Shown here one piece after another: positions 25,467-32,411 of a DNA stretch of 64,000 nt (position 1 is its first letter; each line of letters begins with the position of its first letter). A program made the translations under genes and the position numbers. The stretch lies in the NCBI GenBank assembly GCA_964651475.1, contig CAZYXV010000008.1, positions 1 to 64,000 of the forward strand, given 5' to 3'. This DNA comes from JBGSMF01 sp964651475 (lineage in GTDB: Bacteria; Chloroflexota; Anaerolineae; Fen-1058). Under the pieces are notes generated by a model. It searched no databases. It had not been told where the DNA came from and saw only the letters and a program-made list of their open reading frames with translations.

Positions 25467-26189
25467 TCAGGCAGTTCCCTCTTCTTTCTTCAGTCGCGCG
25501 TGGATGACGGCCAACGCGCCTTGCGCGTGAACTCGCACAACTCTATCCTCATCGTTCAACTTTTCGGTCAGTTTGGGAATGGCACACTTGACCAGATCCG
25601 GGCGACGCTTGCCGACGACGCGAAAAATTTCAGGCGCTTCCCGGCGGACATACTCGATATTTGTATCTTCTAGCAGCCCGATAAATTCGGCAACGGCGCC
25701 TGCAAACCATTCCGGGCGCTGCGTGGCGATATTTTCGCAGGCCCAAATCACCGATAGCCGCACCCTGGGGTTCTCATCGCGCGCATGACGCAAAACGAGG
25801 CCAAGGTAGCTCTTGACAATTTCTGGCCTGGCCCGGCCAATGCGCCCCAACGCCCAGATCGCCTCTTCGCGTACCCGGGCCTCTGGGTGCTCCATCAATT
25901 GCGCTAATTGGGGCGCGGCAGCCTGAACCCACTGAGGCCGTTTGAAACCGATTTGCCCTACGGCCCAGCAGGCGCGCGAGCAGACCTCGGGGCTGGAATC
26001 GGCCAGATAGCCAATCACATCAGGGACGATTCTTTGCACCAGTTCGGGCTGCTTGAAGCCAACCCGCGCAATCCGGCCCAGAGCCTTGCAAAGTTCCGCG
26101 TGCTCGCCAGTCTTAAAGTCATCCAAGATAAAGGCGGCATCTTCGATAACGACCGGCTTGCGCGTCTTGCCCATAAAAACGGCCAACAC
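25467..26189 (-). CDS. HEAT-repeat protein
   Basis: A 240-residue all-helical protein built from about five HEAT-like repeats, e.g. CSRACWAVGQIGFKRPQW, VREEAIWALGRIGRARPE and VRLSVIWACENIATQRPE. HEAT proteins serve as protein-binding scaffolds; similar ones are found beside iron-sulfur genes in sulfate reducers. GTG 26189 has AGGAAG upstream and is preferred to an ATG 15 bases in. It follows the FmdB gene by eight bases. Confidence 0.8.
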   Translation of the reverse strand: MLAVFMGKTRKPVVIEDAAFILDDFKTGEHAELCKALGRIARVGFKQPELVQRIVPDVIGYLADSSPEVCSRACWAVGQIGFKRPQWVQAAAPQLAQLMEHPEARVREEAIWALGRIGRARPEIVKSYLGLVLRHARDENPRVRLSVIWACENIATQRPEWFAGAVAEFIGLLEDTNIEYVRREAPEIFRVVGKRRPDLVKCAIPKLTEKLNDEDRVVRVHAQGALAVIHARLKKEEGTA

Positions 26190-26197
26190 TCAACTTC

Positions 26198-26437
26198 CTA
26201 TGCTTCGTGCCGGCACATTCCGCCGCTTGAGCACGGCGGCGCGTCGCAGCGTTCCTCGCGCCCGCAGCAGGTATGCCCGGACGGACGGGCCGTCTGCCCG
26301 CTCAGGGTAACGGGCGCCGAAATCAGCTTGTCCAGCGCGGCGCTGCCGCAGTGTGGGCAGCTAAGTTTCTGGTTGCCCCGGATTAACAACTCGATCTTTT
26401 TGCCGCAAGCCCGGCAGCGATATTCGTAAATTGGCAT
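26198..26437 (-). CDS. FmdB-type zinc-ribbon protein
   Basis: A 79-residue protein starting MPIYEYRCRACGKKIELL with a second pair CPHC, the FmdB zinc-ribbon pattern of putative regulatory proteins. The tail has five more cysteines (CCGREERC, PPC, MC). AGGAGG stands just before the ATG. Confidence 0.85.
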   Translation of the reverse strand: MPIYEYRCRACGKKIELLIRGNQKLSCPHCGSAALDKLISAPVTLSGQTARPSGHTCCGREERCDAPPCSSGGMCRHEA

Positions 26438-26449
26438 GACGCCTCCTTT

Positions 26450-26956
26450 TTAGAGATGATCCTGTTCGGCCGGGTGTTGCTCCTGCGCGCCCTCGTCGGC
26501 GGCAGTCTCGCACAGTGTGGTCCAGTTGGCGATAGCCTCGCGCAGCGCGGTCACCATCAACTCGGCGCAATGCGCTTTGGCTTCCGGCAAGCCTCCCAAA
26601 GCCTCAATCACGCCGCTGGCGGTGATCTGGCCGGCTTGCTCCAAAGACATTCCCTGTATCATGGTCGTCAGCACGCTGCCTGACGCAATGGCCGAGGTTT
26701 GCCCGCTGGTCATAAAGGTGGCCTTTTTAATTTTATCCCCCTCCAGCTGCAAATAAATCTCCATCGTGTCGCCGCAGCCGCCGTGAAAAATTCCATAGGC
26801 GTCCGCGCCCGGCAGCCGCCCCACATTTTTAGGATGAGCCGCTTCGGCCAATACACGTTTTGAGTAGCGCAGTGGGCCTGGCGAACCTGGCCGATGTTCT
26901 TCTATGGCCTGAACCGAGAAAAGCGCCTGATCGGGCGCTTGTTTGGGTTGTTCCAC
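26450..26956 (-). CDS. NifU/IscU-like protein lacking the middle cysteine
   Basis: A 168-residue paralogue of the scaffold at 21515. The first and last cysteine positions are kept (GGCGDTMEIYL and HCAELMV), but the middle segment reads TSGQTSAIASGS where scaffolds have DGC..T.AC. Without that ligand it may hold a cluster only with a partner or may have taken on another task. A 40-residue N-terminal extension precedes the core. Start is a GTG at 26956 with GGAGG four bases upstream. Confidence 0.82.
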   Translation of the reverse strand: MEQPKQAPDQALFSVQAIEEHRPGSPGPLRYSKRVLAEAAHPKNVGRLPGADAYGIFHGGCGDTMEIYLQLEGDKIKKATFMTSGQTSAIASGSVLTTMIQGMSLEQAGQITASGVIEALGGLPEAKAHCAELMVTALREAIANWTTLCETAADEGAQEQHPAEQDHL

Positions 26957-27007
26957 ATTGCCTCCGTTAGCTTGACCTTGTCAGGTTGTTCTTTGTAGGG
27001 CAAAAGG

Positions 27008-27454
27008 TTATTTGCCTCCGCGCCGGCGCCGGCGCAGACCTCCGCCGCGCGGCTTGTAGCCGGCATCAGACACAACTTGCCAGGACGAAGAAACGCTGTT
27101 CCGGCTGCCTCTCCGTTGATCCCATGCGTCCAACAGCGCCCAGGCAACGCGGGGAACAATCTCTTGTCCAACAAAGGTCAGCGCAGCGCCTATGGCAGGC
27201 AACAATCCGGGCCGGGACATCCCCGGCTCGGAAATTGCTGCAGTCCCTCGCGCAACGATAGGTTGCCTGACCCTGACCGGCTCGTCAATGGCCAGTATAG
27301 CGCCTTGCGGGCACGCCGTCAAGCATGCATCGCACGCCTGGCACAAAGCCCGGTCTATGCGCGCCTGGCCATTGACAATTTGAATCGCGCCTGTCGGACA
27401 AATCTCTGCACACTTGCCGCAGCCTGTGCAGAGAGTCTCGCTCACGTATATCAC
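27008..27454 (-). CDS. 2[4Fe-4S] ferredoxin with basic C-terminal tail
   Basis: A 148-residue protein. Residues 1-60 are a bacterial ferredoxin with two clusters (CTGCGKCAEIC and CQACDACLTAC). The other 90 residues include a hydrophobic stretch (PAIGAALTFVGQEIVPRVAWALL) that may be a membrane helix and an Arg/Gly-rich end. Start is GTG 27454, with AGGAGG five bases upstream; a frame reaching 27754 runs over the next gene. Electron transfer to a cluster partner is likely. Confidence 0.85.
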   Translation of the reverse strand: MIYVSETLCTGCGKCAEICPTGAIQIVNGQARIDRALCQACDACLTACPQGAILAIDEPVRVRQPIVARGTAAISEPGMSRPGLLPAIGAALTFVGQEIVPRVAWALLDAWDQRRGSRNSVSSSWQVVSDAGYKPRGGGLRRRRRGGK

Positions 27455-27506
27455 CGCAGCCTCCTTTACCCACATCAGGTGGCGTTGTATTGGGCTTGCT
27501 TCAAGC

Positions 27507-27986
27507 TCAGGTGAGCTTATCCAACCTCCCGGTTGCGTCGTCCAATTGCTTGCCCAGCATTTCGATTTCCTCGCGCAGCCGGCCAGCTTCGTCTTGCTCA
27601 TATTCGCCCTCAGCGGGCGTGTGGCCGTGCTCGATACTTTCGCGGCACGGCGCGGCGCCTTGCAACTGACCTTTGAGATATTGTTCCAGCGCGTGCTGTA
27701 CAGTACCGTAAGCGCCAGTGACGGCCTGGATATTGTATTGCTCGAAAAATCCAATGGCGCGCCCTCCCATGCCGCCGGTGAGCATCACGTCAGCACCCTG
27801 CTGGCTGATAAAGCCGGGCACCTGCCCTGGTTGGTGATTGCCGTAAAAGGGATTGTTGATAGCCTGAACTTGCTTGACCTTGCTTTCTTCGAGGTCCACC
27901 AGGATGAAATAAGGGCAGCGCCCAAAGTGCGGACTGACCACACTGTCCAGGCCGCGCCCGTCGTCGGCTGAAATTGCAATGCGCAT
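27507..27986 (-). CDS. NifX/orange-protein-like protein
   Basis: A 159-residue protein of the NifX/NifB-C/ORP family: MRIAISADDGRGLDSVVSPH, FGRCPYFILVDL, ADVMLTGGMGGRAIGFFEQY. A C-terminal coiled coil (REEIEMLGKQLDDATGRLDKL) follows. The family binds Fe-Mo-type or Mo-Cu-type sulfur cofactors in a shallow pocket. Its ATG shares one base with the stop of the gene before it (TAATG). Confidence 0.87.
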   Translation of the reverse strand: MRIAISADDGRGLDSVVSPHFGRCPYFILVDLEESKVKQVQAINNPFYGNHQPGQVPGFISQQGADVMLTGGMGGRAIGFFEQYNIQAVTGAYGTVQHALEQYLKGQLQGAAPCRESIEHGHTPAEGEYEQDEAGRLREEIEMLGKQLDDATGRLDKLT

Positions 27987-28489
27987 TACGCTTCTCCTTC
28001 TAATTGATCTAGTCGTTCTAAAATATTTGCTAATTGTTGGCGCAGTTCGCCGGCTGTCTTTTTCAGCGCGGCGATTTCTTGCGCGCGCGTCGCTGCGTTA
28101 CGCGGTTCTGGCGCGGCCCTACGGCCACTCATCCCGGCGTGTTCCGGCCCACTGGCGGCCTGGGCCGCGGTCAGCCGCCCATCTCGACAAGCCTCGACGG
28201 CCTGGCGGACCGTGCCGGCTTCAAAGAGATAAACCGGGATGCCGGCCGATTGGAAAACCTGGTAGGCGTTGGGGCCGACGTTGCCGGTCACCACGGCCCG
28301 TGCGCCCCGCTGGATGACAAACTGGGCCGCCTGCACACCGGCCCCGCCAGGCGCGGCCAACGCCGGGTTTTCTACCGCCTCGAATTGCATGCTATCCGTA
28401 TCTACAAAGATGTACAACGGGCAGCGCCCGAAAAGCGGGTGAATGGCGGCGTCCAAATCTGCGCCGCTGGCTGTGACAATGATTTTCAT
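27986..28489 (-). CDS. NifX/orange-protein-like protein
   Basis: A 167-residue member of the same family: MKIIVTASGADLDAAIHPLF, GRCPLYIFVDTD, VTGNVGPNAYQVFQ. The C-terminal coiled coil starts at EIAALKKTAGEL. It is the intact counterpart of the interrupted gene at 21992 (same pattern through the first 115 residues), but has a shorter linker without the Gly-Arg-Met tract. Start 28489 agrees with the family's N-terminus. Confidence 0.88.
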   Translation of the reverse strand: MKIIVTASGADLDAAIHPLFGRCPLYIFVDTDSMQFEAVENPALAAPGGAGVQAAQFVIQRGARAVVTGNVGPNAYQVFQSAGIPVYLFEAGTVRQAVEACRDGRLTAAQAASGPEHAGMSGRRAAPEPRNAATRAQEIAALKKTAGELRQQLANILERLDQLEGEA

Positions 28490-28512
28490 GCTCAATGCTC
28501 CTGTTAAAAATT

Positions 28513-28830
28513 TCACTCTTTATATTTGTTCAAAAAGGCATGCTTGATCATATCGGTCAGTTCTTCGGCCTGGATGTACCCGACGATTTCCAGGTCTTGC
28601 TCCGTCACGCCCGGCACCTCGGCCACTGCTTCCCGAATCATCAGTGACAGCGGCACGGCAATGGGGCACAGCGGCGACGACGGGCGAAACTTGTACGACA
28701 CGCGCCCCTGTTCGTCCACGGCCATGTCTTCGATCAGGCGCATGCGCACCACGTCCACGCCGGTTTCCGGGTCAATGACGGATGAAAGCCTGTCCAAGAT
28801 GGCCCAACGCAATTCTTCCACCTGCTTCAT
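28513..28830 (-). CDS. DUF59/MIP18-type metal-sulfur assembly factor
   Basis: A 105-residue DUF59 protein: LSSVIDPETGVDVVRMRLI and the conserved cysteine in SSPLCPIAVPLSLMI. Such proteins help place iron-sulfur clusters in target proteins. It directly overlaps the end of the MinD-type ATPase gene. Two adjacent ATG codons are possible; the second has the better distance to GAGGA. Confidence 0.87.
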   Translation of the reverse strand: MKQVEELRWAILDRLSSVIDPETGVDVVRMRLIEDMAVDEQGRVSYKFRPSSPLCPIAVPLSLMIREAVAEVPGVTEQDLEIVGYIQAEELTDMIKHAFLNKYKE

Positions 28831-29756
28831 CATTTTCCTCGATTGTCATCCAAGCGCGCTGCCACGCGCCGCCATATTTCAACAATCGCCTGGCTGGCCG
28901 GGGCATCGGGCTGAAAAGCCGTTACCGGCTCGCCGCGCACCATGGCGCGCGTGACGGTTTCATCAAAAGGAATATGCCCCGCCAGTTCGATTCCCTGCTC
29001 GCGGCAATAGGTCCTGATTTGCGCCGCGCCGGCCGGGTACACGTCGGCCTTGTTGATGCACACCATAGACGGCACACGAAAGTGCGCCGCGGTCTGCAAG
29101 GCGCGCTCCATATCGTGGATGCCGGCCGCGGTCGGCTCGGCCACCACAAGCGCCAGGTCGGCCCCGGCTGCGGCCGAAATTACAGGGCAGCCAATGCCGG
29201 GCGGCCCATCCACAATCACCGCCTGGTAGCCTCCATCCAAGCCCAGCAGGCGCGCCTGCTGTTTGACCAGCGTCACCAGCTTGCCGGAATTTTCTTGCGC
29301 CGGGCGCAGCGCCGCGTGAAAGAGCGGCCCATAGCGGCTATCGGACCGAAACCACTGGCCGACTACCTGCGGCTGCATGTGAATGGCTTGCTGCGGGCAT
29401 TGGTAGACGCACGCGGCGCATCCGTCACAGGCGATAGAGTCTACGGTGTGACAGGGTGACAAGGTGACGGGGTGACAAGGTGACAAGGTAATGGCGTCGA
29501 AGCGGCAGATTTGAATACAAAACCCGCAATTGTTACATTTGTCGGCGTCTATGACGGCTACAGCGCCGCCCACAAAATCGTGCTCCTCGATCTGGCAGGG
29601 CTGCAAGACTAGCTCCAGGTTAGCTGCGTCCACGTCGGCGTCAGCCAATACCGCGCGCAAGGGCGACGGGCCTTTGGCAGCCAGGTGCGCGAACGCCGCC
29701 GCCACGCTCGTCTTGCCTGTGCCGCCCTTGCCGCTCAAGATAACCAATTGTTTCAT
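28830..29756 (-). CDS. MinD-type ATPase with inserted ferredoxin domain, carrying an octanucleotide repeat
   Basis: A 308-residue P-loop ATPase: Walker A SGKGGTGKTS at residues 8-17, then a ferredoxin insertion with cluster ligands C74, C77, C80, C84 and C110, C113, C116, C120, and VIVDGPPGIGCPV. Related proteins (DVU2103/DVU2104) assemble the orange-protein complex in Desulfovibrio. Between the two cysteine groups is an unusual stretch (about residues 89-106, TLSPCHPVTLSPCH), coded by five 8-bp repeats. It is about seven residues longer there than its neighbour. It overlaps the next ATPase gene by four bases. Confidence 0.9.
   Translation of the reverse strand: MKQLVILSGKGGTGKTSVAAAFAHLAAKGPSPLRAVLADADVDAANLELVLQPCQIEEHDFVGGAVAVIDADKCNNCGFCIQICRFDAITLSPCHPVTLSPCHTVDSIACDGCAACVYQCPQQAIHMQPQVVGQWFRSDSRYGPLFHAALRPAQENSGKLVTLVKQQARLLGLDGGYQAVIVDGPPGIGCPVISAAAGADLALVVAEPTAAGIHDMERALQTAAHFRVPSMVCINKADVYPAGAAQIRTYCREQGIELAGHIPFDETVTRAMVRGEPVTAFQPDAPASQAIVEIWRRVAARLDDNRGK
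29448..29487. repeat. octanucleotide tandem repeat inside a coding sequence
   Basis: Five units of GTGACARG in a row (GTGACAGG, GTGACAAG, GTGACGGG, GTGACAAG, GTGACAAG). Since eight is not a multiple of three, loss or gain of one unit would shift the frame of the MinD-type ATPase gene. Confidence 0.85.
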
Positions 29757-30631
29757 TGTCTTGTTATCTCTACAATCCGCTCAAACATTTTCCGCAAAGA
29801 CTCGATATACTCTGGGTGAATCTCAACCAGCATTTGCCCTTGCGCAACGCCCTCGGCAATCGCCCGCTCGTACGGGATGCGCAGCAAGATGGGCAATTCC
29901 TCTGCTGCGCAAAACTCGTCTACACCCTGATCGCCTATACCGTCGCGATTAATCGCCACGCCCATGGGCAAATTCAGTTCACGCCCAACCTGCACCGCCA
30001 GTCGCAAGTCGTGCAGCCCAAACGGCGTCGGCTCGGTGACCAGCAGCAGGAAATCCGCCCCGCGCACCGACTCGACCACCGGGCACGAGGTGCCGGGCGA
30101 GGCGTCCACAATCACAACTTGACTCGGCCCGGGTGTGGCCCACTGTTTGAGCTGCCGAATGATGGGCACGGCCATCGGCTCGCCCACATTCATCACGCCG
30201 CGCGCAAAGGCTATGCCAGAAGTAGTTGGGCCGCTTTCCAGAGCGCCCATCACATCCAGAGCCTCCGAGATCGCGCCCTCTGGGCAGATCAGTGTGCAGC
30301 TGCCGCAGCCGTGGCACAACTGCGCAAAGACAAGCACCTTTTTGCCCAACGCGGCTATGGCGTGGTACTGGCACACCTCGGCGCACTTGCCGCAGTGTGA
30401 GCATTTGGCCTCATCCACTTGAGGAATCAGAATGCCCACTGGCTGGCGGCGATCAAAGACTGGCTTGAGGAACAAGTGAGCGTTGGGCGCTTCCACATCG
30501 CAATCGAGCAAGAGTGGCGGATTCGGCGCTGGTCGGCCAAACGCCGAATCCGCCGCCAGGCTCAGGGCCAGGCTGGCGGCAACGGTGGTTTTTCCCGTGC
30601 CGCCCTTGCCGCTGGCTATTGCAATCCGCAT
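29753..30631 (-). CDS. MinD-type ATPase with inserted ferredoxin domain
   Basis: A 292-residue paralogue of the previous gene: Walker A SGKGGTGKTT at 7-16, cluster ligands C77, C80, C83, C87 and C106, C109, C112, C116, and VIVDASPGTSCPV. The pair of such ATPases side by side is typical of the orange-protein locus, where they probably act as a heterodimer. Start 30631 has GAGGTG upstream; the longer frame to 30730 runs into the neighbouring gene. Confidence 0.9.
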   Translation of the reverse strand: MRIAIASGKGGTGKTTVAASLALSLAADSAFGRPAPNPPLLLDCDVEAPNAHLFLKPVFDRRQPVGILIPQVDEAKCSHCGKCAEVCQYHAIAALGKKVLVFAQLCHGCGSCTLICPEGAISEALDVMGALESGPTTSGIAFARGVMNVGEPMAVPIIRQLKQWATPGPSQVVIVDASPGTSCPVVESVRGADFLLLVTEPTPFGLHDLRLAVQVGRELNLPMGVAINRDGIGDQGVDEFCAAEELPILLRIPYERAIAEGVAQGQMLVEIHPEYIESLRKMFERIVEITRQ

Positions 30632-30642
30632 TAGCGCACCTC

Positions 30643-30870
30643 TTATTCCTTTACCATTCGCGTCCCGCACTTGGGGCAAGTCAAATCCATGCAACGCTGA
30701 CCCACCTGGTGCGGCTGCTTGTGCCCGCACTGAGGGCAGACGCAGTTGCCGCCAGGTCCAGAGCCAGGCCGGTTGCCGCCGCCTCGCCCGCGCCCGCCAC
30801 CCTGGCCTCCACCTTGTCCACCGCGCCCACCTCCAGGCCCACGCCCGCCGCGTAATAACCGATCAAACAT
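30643..30870 (-). CDS. small Gly/Arg-rich zinc-ribbon protein
   Basis: A 75-residue protein. Residues 8-40 are an RGG/GGQ-type glycine-arginine tract; then a zinc ribbon with CPQCGHKQPHQ and CPKCGTRM. GGAGG stands seven bases upstream of ATG 30870. Such small proteins are frequent in this type of cluster; role unknown. Confidence 0.8.
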   Translation of the reverse strand: MFDRLLRGGRGPGGGRGGQGGGQGGGRGRGGGNRPGSGPGGNCVCPQCGHKQPHQVGQRCMDLTCPKCGTRMVKE

Positions 30871-30892
30871 GACTTTACCTCCATCATTAACT

Positions 30893-30955
30893 GGACACGG
30901 ATTCACGCAGATTACCGGACGAAAATGTATCCATCATCCGTGAAAATCCGTGTCC
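30893..30955. repeat. dispersed palindromic repeat
   Basis: Arms GGACACGGATT (30893-30903) and AATCCGTGTCC (30945-30955), 63 bp in all, with GTGAAAATCCGTG-type words familiar from bacterial intergenic repeats. It lies between the DUF5320 and zinc-ribbon genes and could shape the transcript. Confidence 0.7.
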
Positions 30956-30962
30956 CACTTTT

Positions 30963-31268
30963 CTACTTTTCCATCTCCTCGATGCGCTTGTTGATCGCGT
31001 CGAGTTGCTCCTTCAACTGGGCCGCTTCATTCTTGAGGCCGGCCAGTTCTTGCTCCGCTGTTGGCGGCGCAAAGCGCGCCCAATACGGCAGGCCGGTGGC
31101 ATAATACCAATGCCGCCAGCCGCGCCCGCCTCCACGAAAGCCTCGCTCCATACCAAGCCGCTGAGCCGGATTAGCGAACCCCGGCGCGCTAAAGCCGGCG
31201 CAATAGCCGGCGCCTCGGCCGGTCATCGGCCCGGCGCCCATTGGACCTGTTCTGTCGCCTCGCGGCAT
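30963..31268 (-). CDS. DUF5320-type protein
   Basis: A 101-residue protein: MPRGDRTGPMGAGPMTGRGA is the typical DUF5320 N-terminus, followed by GYCAG, a Gly-Arg-rich centre and a C-terminal coiled coil (EQELAGLKNEAAQLKEQLDA). The family is found next to NifX-like and MinD-type genes in anaerobes; role unknown. ATG 31268 follows AGGAGG. Confidence 0.86.
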   Translation of the reverse strand: MPRGDRTGPMGAGPMTGRGAGYCAGFSAPGFANPAQRLGMERGFRGGGRGWRHWYYATGLPYWARFAPPTAEQELAGLKNEAAQLKEQLDAINKRIEEMEK

Positions 31269-31324
31269 GTTACTCACCTCCTTTCGAAAACCCGAGTTTC
31301 TGAAACTTGCGGGTCAGCAGCAAA

Positions 31325-32026
31325 CTATCTTTTTATATCCTCAAAATGCTGTTCGGCGGGACGGTCGCGTTCGTCGGAGGGGCACAGCACCAGCAGTGCC
31401 TGTGACGGCTGGCTGTCCACGTTCTGCCAGCGGTGCGGCAGGCGCGATTCGAACAGAAGACTGTCCCCCGGCTCTAACAAGTAGGTGTGGTCCTCGACGG
31501 TGTAGGCAATGCGTCCTTTCAGGCAAAACACAAACTCGTGCCCGGTGTGGACAACGGGATAGGCCCCGCTGCCAGCGCCTGGCCCAAGCGTGACGACAAA
31601 CGGTTCTATGGTTCGCTCTGACATCCCTGCGCCCAGGTCTTCCAGCGTGCCGTGCGCAAACGCGGCGCGCGGGCGATTGTTGGCCTTGATGTGGGCGATG
31701 CTGTTTTTGGGCGCGCCGGTTTGAAAAAAAGCCGTGATAGGCGCGTTGAGCGCGACGGCAATTTGCTGCAAGGTACTGACGCTGGGCGAGGTTTTGCCGT
31801 TCTCAATCAGGCTGAGAGTGTTTACGTTCAGCCCGCTTTTTTCGGCCAGCGCGCGGATGGACAAATCACGCTCCTCGCGCAGTTTGCGCAGGCAGCGCCC
31901 TACGTTGATTTCTTGAGCCGGCGTGGCTCCAACGATAGGCGATGCAACGATGGGCACGCCGCGCTGACGCCGACGGCACGGGCGAGCATATTGGCTAAAT
32001 TGATTGGGTGAAGGCTTGTCAGGCAT
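31325..32026 (-). CDS. XRE-family regulator with C-terminal cupin domain
   Basis: A 233-residue transcription factor. The helix-turn-helix is at about residues 46-98 (LRKLREERDLSIRALAEKSG, SLIENGKTSPSVSTL). The C-terminal cupin (HTGHEFVFCLKGRIAYTV, LEPGDSLLFESRLPH) would sense a small ligand or metal. GGAGG stands before ATG 32026. As the first gene of the long minus-strand cofactor cluster, with a strong promoter just upstream, it is the likely regulator of that cluster and of itself. Confidence 0.88.
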   Translation of the reverse strand: MPDKPSPNQFSQYARPCRRRQRGVPIVASPIVGATPAQEINVGRCLRKLREERDLSIRALAEKSGLNVNTLSLIENGKTSPSVSTLQQIAVALNAPITAFFQTGAPKNSIAHIKANNRPRAAFAHGTLEDLGAGMSERTIEPFVVTLGPGAGSGAYPVVHTGHEFVFCLKGRIAYTVEDHTYLLEPGDSLLFESRLPHRWQNVDSQPSQALLVLCPSDERDRPAEQHFEDIKR

Positions 32027-32065
32027 GGCACCTCCGCAAACCAATTACTTACATCATCAACCAGT

Positions 32066-32094
32066 ATTATAGTACAAAACACGCATTTTGTCAA
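32066..32094 (-). promoter_or_regulatory. consensus sigma70 promoter with dyad in the spacer
   Basis: On the minus strand TTGACA (32094-32089), exactly 17 bases, then TATAAT (32071-32066): a full consensus match. The spacer with the -35 end holds the dyad ACAAAA-TGCGTG-TTTTGT, a fitting operator for the XRE-cupin regulator whose gene starts 40 bases downstream. Confidence 0.8.
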
Positions 32095-32158
32095 TGTTTT
32101 CACACAATTTACAGTTTGCACATCAAAAGACAATGTATACTCAACGCGGTCATAAATT

Positions 32159-32300
32159 GCGCTTTTTTGTCATTGCGAGGGCGCGCAGCGCCCGAAGCAA
32201 TCTCAATTTTGCAAGTACGGAGATTGCTTCGCTGCCTTCGGCGGCTCGCAACCCTGGCACTGCCCGCCAGGGCAAGTGTGACAACGCCGTACAAAAGCGC
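32159..32300. repeat. 142-bp palindromic dispersed repeat
   Basis: Nested inverted repeats: outer GCGCTTTT (32159-32166) with AAAAGCGC (32293-32300), then TTGTCATTGCGAG with CTCGCAA...TGACAA, and an inner AAGCAATCTC with GAGATTGCTT. The CATTGCGAG/GAAGCAATCTC words are known from intergenic repeats in several phyla. It sits between the divergent XRE and deoxynucleoside kinase genes. Together with the promoter it accounts for the 385-bp gap. Confidence 0.75.
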
Positions 32301-32411
32301 AGATTGTGCCCGCGCCCAGTATAGCTAAGAGGAGAGGCCATGCCAGCGTTCTAACTTTATGGTATCATGGAAACATTGATGATTACTTGCATCAAAACCC
32401 AGGAGGTTTCA

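Noticed and set aside
27455..27754. N-terminal extension of the ferredoxin gene
   Set aside because: It overlaps the NifX-like gene in another frame; the GTG at 27454 with AGGAGG is clearly better.
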